In this document: in pieces, positions 9,373-21,900 of the stretch
How the letters are laid out: each line of letters starts with the position of its first letter
Position numbering within the stretch: the first letter of the stretch is position 1
NCBI RefSeq assembly: GCF_910592395.1
Contig: NC_088312.1
Location: 17,183,292-17,247,291, forward strand
Direction of reading: 5' to 3'
Source of the DNA: Lineus longissimus
Lineage: Eukaryota; Nemertea; Pilidiophora; Heteronemertea; Lineidae
Length of the DNA: 64,000 nt
Made by a program: the position numbers and the translations under genes
The notes under the pieces: generated by a model
What the model was told of the DNA's origin: nothing
Seen by the model: the letters and a program-made list of their open reading frames with translations, nothing else
The model's database searches: none

Positions 9373-10818
9373 TCGGGTCAATAATGTTGGCCATCTTGGT
9401 TTTCCCAAAATATATTTCCCGATTAAACAGTATTAATAGATTCCTTGACTGCTAAAACCCCTACCTAGGCAACAAAATCATCATCATCGTATCTCAAATA
9501 TTAAGTGAGATATAACCAAGGATAGGCCACCTGAAATACGTCAAAATCAATCGTGTCACCCAACAATAGGCGGTTAGAATAAAGGGACGCACAACAGTCA
9601 CTGGATTTTTTATGCGCGGACTTAAACTCCAGATAAAAGTTTGGTTTTAAACGCTCATTTACGTTCCAGGCCCATTATCATTTTGATGATACAGCTTGAT
9701 TTCAGTTTAAAATGCCTCAATTTCAGGTTGCCCTTTCCCTTCTACCCCGACCTTGACCTTAAGTGGTAGCCCCGTTAACATATGATGGGAATAGACATTT
9801 AAACCAAGTTGATATCTCTTCTGAGTGGTAACGGGCATTTTCGCAAGGTTGTCGGAAGAAATCGGGGTACGGGCTTCAGCTTCCTGACTATTAACCCTTT
9901 CGCTGCTGGGCATAATTACAACCCCTGTGCGGATCCTGTATCGACCAGCCGCCATCGTTGTATCGTCTGCTGTGACGTCAACCGCCAGGAGGGAAACCCC
10001 TGATAACCTATTCTTTCTGTGAGCTTTGTTCTAGTAGATTAGTGTCATAGAATAAATGTAGATGTCCGAGCGATCAGTCTACTGTTAAAGATTCATGAAA
10101 ACGGGACTGCTCAAACGTGGCGAATTTTGGGGGTCACGCAGCGAAAGGCTTAACTCTTTCGCTCTCATGGCCGGCACATGTCGGCACCCCTTGCATTACG
10201 ATTCCTTCCCAAGGACGACAAAGCTTTAACTCTTAGAATTAGATTGACGATCTCCGTGCACTCGAGGCGCCATCTCGGGGCTTTCTACATAGTTCCCACA
10301 TGGACTTGCATTGTCAAGGGTGTGTTCTGTATCATTCGATTGTTGATAGGTGGCGCCTCGGGGGTGCACTAGCGTTTGCTTCATGATGAGTAATTTTCAC
10401 TGATTTTGCAAGGGATTAGGCCAAAAATAAAAAGCAGATAATTTTCTCGTACTTGACATGGTTGCGCTTTATTTCTAAATTACTAGAATACCCGTGGCGC
10501 GGGCTGTTCGAGGTATAAAAATCGGATTGTGTGGGTGCTGGTATGTTGTGGGTTTGGTGTAAATGGGGTGCTGGTTTGTGAGTAAAATCTCCGGGCGTTA
10601 TCTATATTTACGTCAATGGCGACAGTGGTATATTGATATTGATATATGATGATATGTTACTCAGAGTCATAAAATTTCCACTGTTTTTCTGTGTAAAATG
10701 TCTCCAGTGTTGTTGTTGTTGCTAACAGTAAACTATGATGCGGCCTTACTGGAATCCCCTACTTACTTATACTTCTAACAAAAACAACACACAACTGCTG
10801 CAACTACCAACTGGAAGA
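9373..10818. other. Intergenic with a small inverted repeat
   Basis: No gene is recognised. An imperfect inverted pair lies at about 10256-10274 and 10347-10370, sharing GGCGCC and GTGCAC blocks. The phrase TTAACYCTTTCGCT occurs twice (near 9892 and 10149), suggesting a diverged local duplication. Confidence 0.5.
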
Positions 10819-11928
10819 CATTTTTTCCTGCACCTTAGAGGCATAGTCAATTAATATTCATACTAATTTATATTCATGACGTCATTCCCAATTTTCATTG
10901 GTTCTTCCAAATAAGGCTCAACGAATGAGCATCGATGATAAGTCTTCTGGCAACAAAAACATGTGCTTAGCGCAATGACAGTTCAGAAACATTTAGTACA
11001 GGGTGAACCATAATGAATGTAACAAAATGAATGTTTTGGATTGTATATTATGGTCCGTATATCATGGTCCATTGGTCCAGGGCCATTATGAGGGGGGGGG
11101 GCACACCCCTCTTTTCCCAAATCTGCATGGAAAACATGAGGTCTCAGGGAGGAGGAGGGGGGCAGTTCTCAGCCCACACTATTATTACAGGGCTTTGTAC
11201 AGCCCTTCGAGTATAATACGTGGGGGGGGGGGGCTGGTGATGCAAGTGGCGATGTGATGATCAATTCTGTTCTGGATGGACAAATAATTGCAAAACTTGC
11301 CCTTTCAATTAGTGGAACAGGACGTCATCATAGGCTACATGTTGCCAGTAGGCATAATGTGGAAGAGAAGTGATATAAAAAAAGTATGTAGCCTAGGCCT
11401 GCCCTAGGCCTAGCCTAGCTAGTATATAGCCTAAACATGAGATTTTCTCCGCTAGGCCTACATGAAGCCTACCTATCTGGCTGTAACATGCACATCATCA
11501 TGACAATTGTCATAGCCAGCCTCCCTACACTGCATGTAAGTAGTCATCATACATACAGATGTCACACAGGACCACAGGCATGTACATCATGTACACGGTC
11601 TATACTACATACCTTTCTGACTTGTATGTTGGCCGAAATGATGGTCTAGTGCTTCGTGCCACACACTGAACTTGCATGCATTGGCAATTTCATACGACCG
11701 TATGACCTCCTTCATTCGATCTTTATCTTTAGAATACTCATGAACTTGAATAAGACCATGATATAAAGAAATATCATGATCCCAATAGGATTGCCACTGA
11801 GGCTGAATGACCGGCTCTTCCGCCATTTTGAACTCCCGCGAAAAATGTGACAGATAAACAGTGCCACGTGTGTATCTATTTTTATATTTATGTCACGTGA
11901 CTATGCCTCTAAGGTGCAGGAAAAAATG
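10819..11928. mobile_element. TIR-bounded 1.1-kb element of unknown class
   Basis: Perfect 31-bp terminal inverted repeats lie at 10819-10849 and 11898-11928 (CATTTTTTCCTGCACCTTAG outer sequence). The interior holds two poly-G runs (about 11090-11101 and 11221-11232), a block rich in AGGCCTA (about 11390-11470) and no convincing coding region. The right repeat is duplicated again at 12127-12157 as part of a tandem duplication. Class and target-site duplication cannot be read from the sequence. Confidence 0.65.
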
Positions 11929-12349
11929 CCTACCGTTATCATGAAAACTGGACTACAAAATGCATGATATTGTCGCAATGACGTTATTCAAAGTACTAAA
12001 ACATACCTATTAACCTCCCTTGTGTAAAACTACATATTGTCAGTTGATAATGGATGTCAGTAGAGGTAAAACCAGGCTTATTAAGGTGTTCAACGCTAAG
12101 TGCAACTCGTCAATAGTGATGTCACGTGACTATGCCTCTAAGGTGCAGGAAAAAATGCCTACCGTGATCATGAAAACTGGACTACAAAATGCACAATATT
12201 GTCGCAATGACTTTATTCAAAGTACTCAAACATACCTATTAACCTCACTTGTGTAAAACTACATCATGTCAGTTGATAATGGATGACAGTAGAGGTAAAA
12301 CCAGGCTTATTAAGGCGTTCAACGCTAAGTGCAACTCGTCAATTATAAT
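11892..12349. repeat. Tandem duplication, 229-bp unit x2
   Basis: Unit 1 (11892-12120) and unit 2 (12121-12349) both start GTCACGTGACTATGCCTCTA and differ at only a handful of positions. The E-box GTCACGTGAC begins each unit. The high identity suggests a recent duplication. It copies the right TIR of the element ending at 11928. Confidence 0.9.
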
Positions 12350-12523
12350 AGTAGATTTGTGAGCAATTTGATTGAGACTTCAGAACGGTTACATGATTTC
12401 TTTCGGGTTGATTTTGGATTCATTGGATTATTTGTTTCCTGCCAATTTTTCGGAAAATCGTTGTGAATCATGGGATTATTTGTGTTCTGCAACTTTTTAG
12501 GAAAATCTTTTGAGTGCCTTTTT

Positions 12524-14216
12524 GGCTCACCTGTGAGCCTTTACAATGACGCAGCGTCGTCGTCCGTCGTCGTCGTTAGACACTAGTGGCACGTTTCGTA
12601 ACCGCTAAAGCTACTAAACTCAAACTTAGTACACATGTACCCCTTGGTGACTGCTACTCAGAGACCAAATTCTGACCTCATGTAACTCACGGTTTGGCCA
12701 CCAGGGGGCCAAAGGTCAAAATTGAAAATGTGCAATAACTTGCTAAATACTGGTTCGAAAATTTCGAAAAAAATATGGTAGGTACTTCTACCAAGGACAC
12801 ATCATATATTCTCCGGGTTTTGGATTTGACCTACTTTTGAAGGTCAGAGAGGTCAAAGTTTGATCGCGGCACCGCCGTTAGTCAATGGTGGCACGTTTTG
12901 TAACTGCTTAAGCCAGAGATCTCAAACTTGGTACAAATGCACCCCTGGGTGACCCCTACTCAGAATCAGAATCATGGCGTTGTACGATTCATAGTTTGGC
13001 CAATAGGCGGCCAAATATCAAAAGTGAAAATATGCGATTGCTTGCTTAATACTGGTCTGAAAAATTTGAAAAAAATATGGTAGGTACTTTTACCAAGAGT
13101 ACATCATATATCCACCGTATTCGTTTTTCGATATACTTTTCAAGGTCAAGGAGGACGGACAAAGTGTCCCGATGGCACCACTGTTAGACAAAAGTGGCAT
13201 GTTCAGATACCGCTGAAGCTACTGAACTGTAACTTGGCACAAGTATATCCTTGGGTGGCCCCTACTTTCACACCAAACCCCGGCTTTTTATGATTCCCAG
13301 TTTGGCCTCCAGGGGCCAAAATGTTAATCTCACCTTATTATGATACCTTGTCAAGAAATATTGAAAACTGAAACTTATTTAATTAAATTTGATATTCACT
13401 TTTGCTTTGAGTGTTGTAGGCCTATGTCTATAAATAAAAAGACCTGGACTGTTTTTAAAAAACCATAAAATATCAGATGTAAAACTAAAAGTGTTACATC
13501 TGATTCCTTTGAATAGTTACATCATAGCATAATATCTGTAAACTAATTGGTACTTGTGTGGTTTAGCACTTCATGAAAATAGAGCTGCAGCTAGCTGTAA
13601 CAGTCACATGGTCTGAGACTGCTGACTTGCTATTCTTAGTTAAAAATCTTAATCTCAACACATCTAGCCAAAGAGAACAGTACAGAGTAAGTTGTGTCTT
13701 TGTTGGTGGCTTATTATTTTGACTATGGCATCCTATCCTCAGGGTTTTAAGTGTATGCAGATTGGAGATGGATGCACTGACTGACTCAGTGACTGACTGA
13801 GTCTGTATCAAGCATGATTGTGTGTAGGCCTAATGTTTCAGCCTTCTCCACAGGCCATTGTAACGGGGCGGGCCGCCCCGTTCAGGCGGGGGCCGACCTC
13901 CTGGGGGAGGGGGACAAAAAATTTTTTTTTTTTTTTAAAGTGAAAATAACCTCCCTGAGGAGTTTTAAGCACCTTACAATGCCCAATTCTGCTTCTAAAT
14001 GACATAAATTACCTTTAAAAGTCATTAAATTTCCAAAACCAAACAAAAACCTGTCTTAAAAAATTTTTTTTTTGCCGAGCGCGCCAAAAAGGGTTAAAAA
14101 CGCCATACCCGCCCTGTTAAACTGAATTCTTGTGGAAAACACTGCTGTTTATGTATGTGTGTGCACTAGTATAATTGCACCACAGGTAAGCACATGGTCC
14201 ATGGACCATTTCATTA
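12524..14216 (+). mobile_element. Long non-autonomous element E2 (Helentron/HINE-like)
   Basis: The 5' end after a T-run is a hairpin, GGCTCAC-ct-GTGAGCC (12524-12539), followed by a CGT-rich microsatellite. Three diverged ~300-bp units start at about 12588, 12888 and 13195 (each with TGGCA.GTT then TACCGCT/TAACYGC-like text). The 3' end has CACAGGTAAGC (14181-14191), the perfect palindrome ATGGTCCATGGACCAT (14194-14209) and the tail TTCATT. The 5' GCTCACCTGTG matches the inverse of the 3' CACAGGTAAGC with one mismatch. No coding region is seen. The class assignment is an inference from structure. Confidence 0.65.
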
Positions 14217-14491
14217 CAAGTTCATTTCATTTCGTTACAAGTTTTCACGTGGATAAAAAAAATTTTATACATCAAAATAAAGAAGAAAGGTGACCCTGAA
14301 AAAAAAGAAACCAAGCATCATCAAATTGGGTGGATTTTTTTTAGAGTGGGGTAAAAATGGGTATTTTTGCCAAAAACGCCCGGGAGGGAAAGGTAGTGCT
14401 GCAGCTAAAAGGCTTGGGAGAGTTAAATTTGTGCTAGAGTGTTAGAATTATCATCATCATATTTTTCATGGTTACAATCTTCTTTTTACAG

Positions 14492-14602
14492 AAAAGTGCT
14501 TGGAAGAGAAGGCAAAAGTATAAGGAGTTGTCGACTCGTGTTGAACGAGAAAAAGTGTTGAAAATTACTTCCCGGAAAATGGAGATGCAAACACATCTGA
14601 TG
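14492..14602 (+). CDS. UTP11: UTP11, penultimate coding exon
   Basis: UTP11 is a nucleolar protein of the U3 snoRNP / small-subunit processome needed for 18S rRNA maturation. This 111-bp exon is flanked by a pyrimidine-rich acceptor (TTCTTTTTACAG) and a GTAAGA donor, and is open for 37 codons in phase 0. The translation is basic and helical, with RRQKYKELSTRVEREKVLKI, and ends THLM. The spacing of Tyr, Leu, Arg and the ERE motif matches my knowledge of the UTP11 C-terminal region (RQK.Y..L..RIEREK…LM). It joins in phase to 22636, where the family's DK.. sequence follows. Upstream exons were not found in 1-14491. Confidence 0.8.
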
Positions 14603-14899
14603 GTAAGACATTGTTCCAAGTGCACCAAACTATAAGTCCTGGCAGTTTTTGAGAAAACAACTTTTTGAAATTTCGTGATACTGTCAGTGCACAGGCATGT
14701 GAAAGTGAAATTAAAGGCGCAATAGCTCCACACAGCCCCCAATGACTGACAACCCCTCCCCCCCTAAAATAATGGCAGGTATTCCACTGCAGAACATGCC
14801 GTGTTCATCTCTGGCAGTCAGTGTATGCTGTTTTGTGTAATTTAGAGGTCTGTCGCATGCCAAATCGTCAGACGGTATGATATACACTAATATATGTCG

Positions 14900-14941
14900 A
14901 ACCCTAACCCTTACCCTAACCCTAACCCTAACCCCTAACCC
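14900..14941 (-). repeat. Interstitial telomeric repeat (TTAGGG)n
   Basis: About seven CCCTAA-type units with small deviations (CCCTTA, CCCCTAA) lie here on the + strand. TTAGGG is the ancestral metazoan telomere repeat, so this is a short interstitial telomeric site rather than a chromosome end. UTP11 exons lie on both sides. Confidence 0.9.
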
Positions 14942-15039
14942 AACAATCTGATTGGCTCCGACGATTTTGCATTGGACAGTAGTGCTAATACAGTGCTCAA
15001 TACGAATGTTCTCCTCGACTGTGTACTGTACCAACTTGA

Positions 15040-15290
15040 AACTTTTGTACATGTTTGGTACGCCTCTACTGATGTGCAGTTCACCCTTTTGATCCATTTC
15101 CATCTCTTCCCTCTTGCCACCAGTGGGCAATATATGAAGACATACAAGTGCGATATCTCGCTAATTGGCGATTCATTTTGGATAAGATTTCCATGGTGGG
15201 TGTGTCTAGCAAGGATACATCACATTATACAGATTTTTTCATTTGAACTACTTTTCATGGTCACAGAGGTCAAATTAGAGGAAAAGGAAA
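15040..15290 (+). repeat. Fragment of the ~300-bp GGTACAYATG/AGGTCA repeat
   Basis: Sequence such as CTAGCAAGGATACATCACAT and GGTCACAGAGGTCAAAT matches the internal units of the elements at 12524-14216 and 24491-25580. Neither end hairpin is present, so this is an orphan fragment. Confidence 0.65.
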
Positions 15291-15629
15291 AATTAATCTA
15301 TTTATAATAGAAAATGATTAGCTAGTTCACGTGGCTACACTTAGGCGGCGCCCAAATACAGCCTCTGCCTCGTAAAAGCCGCCATTACTCAGTACTTTTT
15401 CCTCGGCACATTGCTCAACACTGTGCCGAGTTTCGCCCATCTATTCAGCCGGTTGGAGCTAATTTTGAGTTAAAGAAGGACCTCTTTTGGACACTTTACG
15501 CTGGAAGATGCATCTGGACGCGGGTGAGATCATTCTGTTTTTCATTTTCTCCCCGTTTTTCCAGTATCTTCTCGGGCTTCTGGTCACAAGACCTGATCAC
15601 CCTGCTGCGTAGCTTGTGGTTTTAAAATT

Positions 15630-17800
15630 ATAATAGGATGGTTTCCGTCCATTCATTATTAACGTCATTGTTGTTTTATTCGGGGTTCCCTCCGTGTCTC
15701 CTGGCCCTCCCTCCCTTACGGGTTGGTGATTGCCTGGTGTCCGGTGTGTTGGGGATTCATAGTCCCCACCCTGTTTCTTCCCCGGATCAGGGTACTGACA
15801 AGTCAGTCACTGTTCGGTCGGACTGTTCAGCGGCGAGGTCCCCGGGGCTCTGGAGAGGTTTCGCTCTCTCCCGACCCCCTCCCCAGGTTTGGAATTCCCC
15901 CTTTGGGGGTGTGCCCCCTGGGGAGGTCTTGACGTCGACCATCGGTGACCCAGTTTCAGGAATGCTCGCAAGGCTTTGTCCGCCCCCCCCTTCTTCGGGG
16001 CAGGACGCCCCTAGGGACTCTCGACATTTTATGCCCCGATCCCTCGGGCGGCGCGGATCCGGTTTTGGAGTTTGAGTAGGCATTTATTGACCAGCTCCTC
16101 AAGCTCTCCCACATTGGGACCATTTCTTCTGCCCCTGGATCCGCTCCTGGCCTTTTCAGGCTGGTGAGCAGCGCCACCCCTGGTGTTGAGCTGTCTGTCC
16201 TCACAGATGTGCTCCCGTCCCCCTCCGGGGCTTCCGACAGGGTTGCGACCGCTCTCGTCCTTGGTCGTAACTGGCTCTGCCAGTTCCCCTTCTTTGTCTG
16301 CGGTTGCCCCATGGGACCATCTGTCTTTTGCCATTGTGCGGGCGGCAGGTCCCATCCCTCGTCCTTCCCGTGGAATGACGGTCCCGCCTGGTGGTGCAGG
16401 GTCGCATTTCACCGCCCTGTCCCTGCAAGTCATGGAAGAACGATGAGGCCCAGGCCAAGGAGGCTCAGGTGGTGTTGTTGTCAACCTGTCCCTCTGTGCC
16501 CTGTCCAGGTCGTTGGCAGCTGACGCGTCGGAGGACCAGCGCATTCTTGCCGCGCATTCTTGCCCTGTCCGTCTAACAGTCTCTGAAGCACGCCAGTGAT
16601 CTGGTCGCTAAGCAGGGTGCTAACGCGGTGCTTAAGCGCCGGGACCTGCTAATTGAGGTGTTAAGCATGGTCCGTGCCCAGTTTGTGCAGGGGCTTTAAG
16701 GACCGCCCTTGTGGGCGGCCCTTTCTTATTCCACGACTCCATCCCGGACACCTTGGGTGCCCAGATGCAGTCGGACCGCCTTACGGAGTCTACTTCGGCT
16801 CCTAAGGCCGCCCCCGCCCGCTGTCCTCTTCTCGGACAGCGGGCAGGTATTGTCAGGTGGAGGCCCGACGTCCCCAAGGCTCCTCGGCCCCTTGTCGGCC
16901 CTCGTCCTCGCGGGGCTCCTCTTCCTTTCGTGCCCAAGGGCAGGCAGAGACTGAGGCTCCTTCCCACCGCCCCAATAAGCGCCACCACTCCTCTGGTAGG
17001 GGCGGGGCAGCGACAGCCCAAGCGACCTTTCCAAGGTAAGACAGGTCGCTGGGGCAAGCGCAGGTGACTTTTTAGTCCGTGCTCCTGTGCCTACAGGTGG
17101 TGCCCCCATGGACATCCCCGTGGGGGCCAGGCTGCGTCATTTCGCGGCCTTTTGGGATCAGTGCGTTGTCAAAAAAGGACTCCCCGTGCCAGACATGCTC
17201 CACCATGGTGTCCGCTTTGACCTTATCCGTCCCACCCTAGACCCTGCCAGGGCTCTAGCCCTGGGCTAGAAGTTCTCTCCCTCCTCAAGAAGGAGGCAGT
17301 GAGGATGGTGGACGATCATTCTGCCCCAGGCTTTTACAGCCACGTCTTCTTGGTCCCCAAGAAGTTTGGGAAGTGGAGACTGGTCATTGATCTGTCCAGC
17401 TTGAACCGGTTGCTTCGGATGCCCAGCTTCAAGGTGGAGACAACCAGATCGGTAGCAGCTGCGGTGCAGCCAAACGATTGGGCAATCTCGCTGGATCTCC
17501 AGGACGCGTATTTTCACATTCCTATCCATCCAGATTTTCAACCCTTCCTTCGGTTTTACATCGAGGGAAGTCTATCAATTCTAGGCCCTTCCTTTCGCCC
17601 TGGCTTCCGCCCCGCTTATTTCCACTACAGTTGTCTCTCGGTCAATTGTCGCAGCTCAGCACGTGGTCTAGGTGTTACCCTGCCTAGTCCACTCGTCGAA
17701 TTTCTCTTCGGGTGTCTTCCAACCCCCTGAGTTTCAAAAGAGCGGAGGGGGGACATAGTCATTTGTCCGGGCTGTCATGCCCGCACATTTGCCCCGTCCG
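15630..17800 (+). mobile_element. DIRS-like retrotransposon remnant (gag-like plus RT)
   Basis: This is a GC-rich island in an AT-rich neighbourhood. The region from about 16576 to 17067 encodes a degraded Pro/Arg-rich gag-like segment. From about 17087 a reverse transcriptase begins, and the frame starting at 17299 shows GFYSHVFLVPKK, VIDLSSLN and SLDLQDAYFHIPIHP, characteristic of DIRS/Ngaro-type RT palm and fingers. A frameshift near 17265 separates it from the upstream frame, another near 17575 breaks it downstream, and no RT active site, RNase H or tyrosine recombinase is visible. The element is dead and truncated. DIRS versus a related RT lineage is a judgement from motif wording. Confidence 0.6.
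17299..17730 (+). pseudogene. DIRS-type reverse transcriptase fragment
   Basis: This is the open part of the RT: fingers/palm motifs (VPKKFGKWR, VIDLSSLNRLL, SLDLQDAYFHIPIHP) lie in the first ~85 residues. After about residue 92 the frame leaves the family pattern. The adjacent frame continues a proline-leucine stretch resembling the next RT block, indicating a single-base lesion. Catalytic aspartates beyond the first (in DLQDAYF) are absent. Confidence 0.65.
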
Positions 17801-18903
17801 GATGTCTTAGGGTTAAGCTGCCTAGGACTCTTGGGAGTTATTCTGGGGGTCCCATTTTTGGGTTCTCCCTATTTAAATCGCAACATTTCTTGTAATTCCA
17901 CAGTGTACGAAATGTGCTGAGAGTTTCCCAAGTGAGGTTTTTTCCCCTTCTCTAGGAGGGGTGGGTTCCCCAGTTTGGCTCTCATTTGTTTTTCTCAAAG
18001 GGTATTTTGGCAATTAGCCCGGGTTGCCCCATGCTTATTTTTCTGGGTTCCCTTGGTCTCACCCGTTGGGTTCTGCTATGCGGCTCTGAAGACAATTCAC
18101 TTCACTACATGGTAAGTCACCGTTTACCCCCCTTCCTCAGTTGTTGGTATTCGATGCGAATGGTCACATTCCACTCTGCTGAGTTGTAAATAAAATTCTG
18201 GTTTGGGGGATTTTTGAAAAATAGAAAAATGTGAAGTGTCTTTGTCCACGGCCAGAATGCAACTGATTTTATACAGTGCCCAATGTACAGACGGTGTTGA
18301 AGAAAATATAATAAGAGGTTTAGAAAAATTGGTCTCGAACATCATTTCTTAACCAGGATGAATTCCTAATCACCAAATATCTGTATGGTGAGCCCAGTGA
18401 CCTCTGGCCTTTTGATTACTTTCCCTTCCCAATCAAGGGCTAGCTCTGACTAACACAGCACAGTTCCATCTCTCCAGGCATAAAAACTCTCCATTTATGT
18501 TTGTATTTATGTTTGTCGCTTCGATCTAAACTGATGGCAGAGTTAGGTCACAAACTCCTACACCTCTCCATTATGGTAGTGATTGTACAATATGGGGCCG
18601 TTTCGTTATTGTTGTCATTGTACAATATCACAACAATTCCTTTCATCACCATCATTTCATCAACTTCAAGTACTGAAGTCTCTGAACACTTATCCCAACT
18701 TCACCACATACACATTCTCAACATCCAACATCATGAAATTATCCACCTCAATGTTCCTACATTTCAAAAACGGGGAGGTTTGCAATCGCCTTGCCATCGA
18801 CACTGCTTTTCAGTTTTCGGATCTGAGGATCTCAGGGGAACGTTTGTTGAATTTTCACATTAAAGGTTCAATTCAATAGTCTGCAATTAGTGAAACGGTT
18901 TTT
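17801..18903. other. Intronic sequence, nothing recognised
   Basis: Between the DIRS-like remnant and the next long repeat I see no exon with splice sites and no recognisable element. Two overlapping open frames at 18501-18879 are in different frames and look incidental. Confidence 0.5.
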
Positions 18904-21900
18904 AGCTCAGCTGACAAAGTCAGCGGAGCTAGTCAAATAGCTATTCGATTGGTGTCCGTCCTTCCACCCATCCTGCCATCCTTCCATCATGCCATCTGTA
19001 GACAAAGTTGGGCATTTTGTAATCATACAACCGAGGCACTTCAAATCTAGTCTTGCTTATAAACTACGCAGAAAATGTTGCTTACAGAAAAAAATTTGGG
19101 CGATTCGACTCAAATTCAGCTCCCCGGGGGGCAAAATGCGTAAATGAAAAAACAATTTTTTGACGCTCTATTCAAGCAGATAAAAGCTTGAAATAAAGTT
19201 GAAAAGGTCTTCATGATACAGAAGTTTTGATATAAAATAGATTAGTGTCGATTTATATCACCAGTTGGCGGTAGTGAGCAAAACTGTTGTTTGACCCCGG
19301 ATGACCCCGCTTTAAATTTCCCGCCGAGGTTACCTGGAGTACTATCGTCAAGAAAATGGCGGTGACATTTTTATTTCTACCGGAGCGATGATTTGTAAGT
19401 GACGAATTTTCTTTTTTAAGCCTTTACGGAAACGTATTTTGGTACGAAACTTCACACGTTTATAGAAAAGATCAACGAGAATGTGTTCAAATGCCCTCAT
19501 AACAATGAGTTCAACAGAATTTGGTCAAAACAACCTTCGAATGGAGTCAACTTTCTTTGCGAAATTGAAGCGACGACCTCATTATTTATCATAATTTATG
19601 CAGATCTGAGTCCAGCTGATGGGTGATGTTCTGATTTGTGTTCAAACTATTGGAAACTTCGGAAATTAGTTCTATTAGTTCTACTATTCTGCAGGAGTAT
19701 ATTATAGCCATTGATGTTGACAGCTAAAAGCACGAAAACTTTGTTCAGGTTTCTCGTCCAATCACGTGACCTCTCCAACACTCGATAATGCACTCTTTTC
19801 GTCCACGTTTTAGGCCAATCTTCGGCCTGAACATGAAATCTAATAAGCGCAGTACTTAAATCAGATGTTTCTCTCGCCTTGAAAACATTCCAGGGTAAAA
19901 TCCATTGAGATTAGCCGAGTTAATCCACTTTTTCCGTGCCTAAAATCTCTGCCGCTGAATTCTATAAATAGAAACTATTAACATCGCGGCAGTGTGGTTC
20001 CCATTGTGCGCCCTCCCACTTCACACCATGTCAGGAACCTTCACGGAGAGAGAGGGCGTGCGGTAAGAAGAATGGCCAAAATGACATCACGTTTTCCTGG
20101 CAATGTCTCTTGCCCGACCAGTCAAGCATTGGGAATGCATCTTTACAGACAACGTTAGAACTAGAAAACGAATATGTTAATTTGCAAAATTAAAAGCAGA
20201 TTTCACCACTAACCAGCCTAATCGGAATACGACGGCGCAAAATGTTCTCGCTTTCCTCCTGCTAAAAAACCTTGTTCCCGCACTCCTATTTTAATTTATG
20301 CCAAGGAATATGATATGATCTGTTTTCACTTTTTTGTAATTAAATGGTATTCATATAATGAGATCAATAGTAGTGTCCATGTCAGATCCCATCATGGAGG
20401 TATAAATAATTATTTATACCTCCATGATCACATCGTTCAACTAGTCTTCTCTCCCCAGGTGCCTCACACGGACCTTCACGTCCCCATACTAAAGACCAAC
20501 TCTTACAATATCGCCCTCAAAACAACCCTGGAGTCATGAATTCACAGGTGCTCCTGTGAAATCTCAGTTCTAGTTTATTTATCAAACTTTATCGAGGGTT
20601 ATCGAATCGAATGGATGTGTCGATCGTCGGGGCGGATTGATATGTGGTTAGGTTGTGCGTCCAAGGCGATTAGGTCATTCAGTTAGTTTGAGAAAGATCA
20701 TGATCATGAAGATGCGTGTTGTGTTATCATGACTGGAAAATAAGTTGAAGTTATTATTAGTACTACGATTCTTACATGAGTAAAAAGTAGACGTTTTAAG
20801 CAACACAATAATGTTACTCCCATAAAAAAACTGTCAATTCTCCTTACCACTCACAGAAGCCAAGCCATTGCTGTTAAGTTATACAGGGGCTTAATCAATT
20901 ACTTGCACTCCATGTGGGGTGAATAACATAACCTTTTGAACGGCTGGCTGTAGGGGGATGATTGGAACAGCCGGTATACCTGCTGACCTGCTGAACCAAG
21001 GTTAATGTTATTTTCAATCCACGATTGCAGGTCACCTGATTTTCGAGATTTCGCGGGAAATGAAATTGTAAACAAACGCATGTGTGCAGTTCAAATGTAA
21101 ACAAAAATGTATTTTTGGTACTTTTGGTTGCTGGACTTGGGTTTTCCCGCAGTTAGGAGCTGGATCAAATTGGTGGTCTATTGTGCTGTTTTAGTCAGAG
21201 GTAGCCCTTGATTATGAAGGGATTTTCAAATTAAGGTGACCATAGTCTTTTATGTGCTCAGCTCACCACAGCTTTCAATACTTGATGTATCTGAAGAGGC
21301 GCGCGGAACCTGACATGGCCTTACCAAGGAGCTGCTAACTTTGCCTTTTTGGCTGAGACATTGCTTCATGTAGGACTAGGAGGAGCACGCATTTTAAAGT
21401 TATAGTAGTGATAGTACAGTTGGTTCGAGCCATTTGGAAGCCGACATGTGAAGGCCTATCTGGGTTCTCCTTCTTCTCCGTATAAAAAGGGGCATATTGC
21501 TGACTAAGGAACAAGGCATATTGACATTGCCTCATCATCTCTATGGGACCAATTGATATACTTTTATATGCGCCAAGGATAGATTGGTTCCAGATCGACT
21601 CACTATGACTAGAAATACGCAGTAGAGCACAATGTCATGAAAAACGACCCTTTGTATTGTAAATTCCAATCACCTGCAGGACAGGTCAATTTCTCTCAAT
21701 AAAATTAATTTTGTTGACTCCTGTAATCTCTACCTTATTAAAAAAAAAGAAAGTGGTGCTAGTCCCAAACTGGTAATTTCTATTTATTCTGACCTCTGTT
21801 AAATCATGATACCTCTCAATTACAGACAGCATTTTGTATCCTTGTGCTGTACAACCCAGCCTGGACATACCACAGTTGTCCATGGAGAAGTCTCATCCTC

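Noticed and set aside
14711-15130. 139-codon minus-strand frame with VRVRVRVR
   Set aside because: The repetitive stretch is the telomeric tract read in frame. The rest has no recognisable domain.
15638-17115. Many overlapping long frames on both strands in the GC-rich block
   Set aside because: High GC lowers stop-codon frequency. Only the gag-like and RT-like frames show recognisable content.
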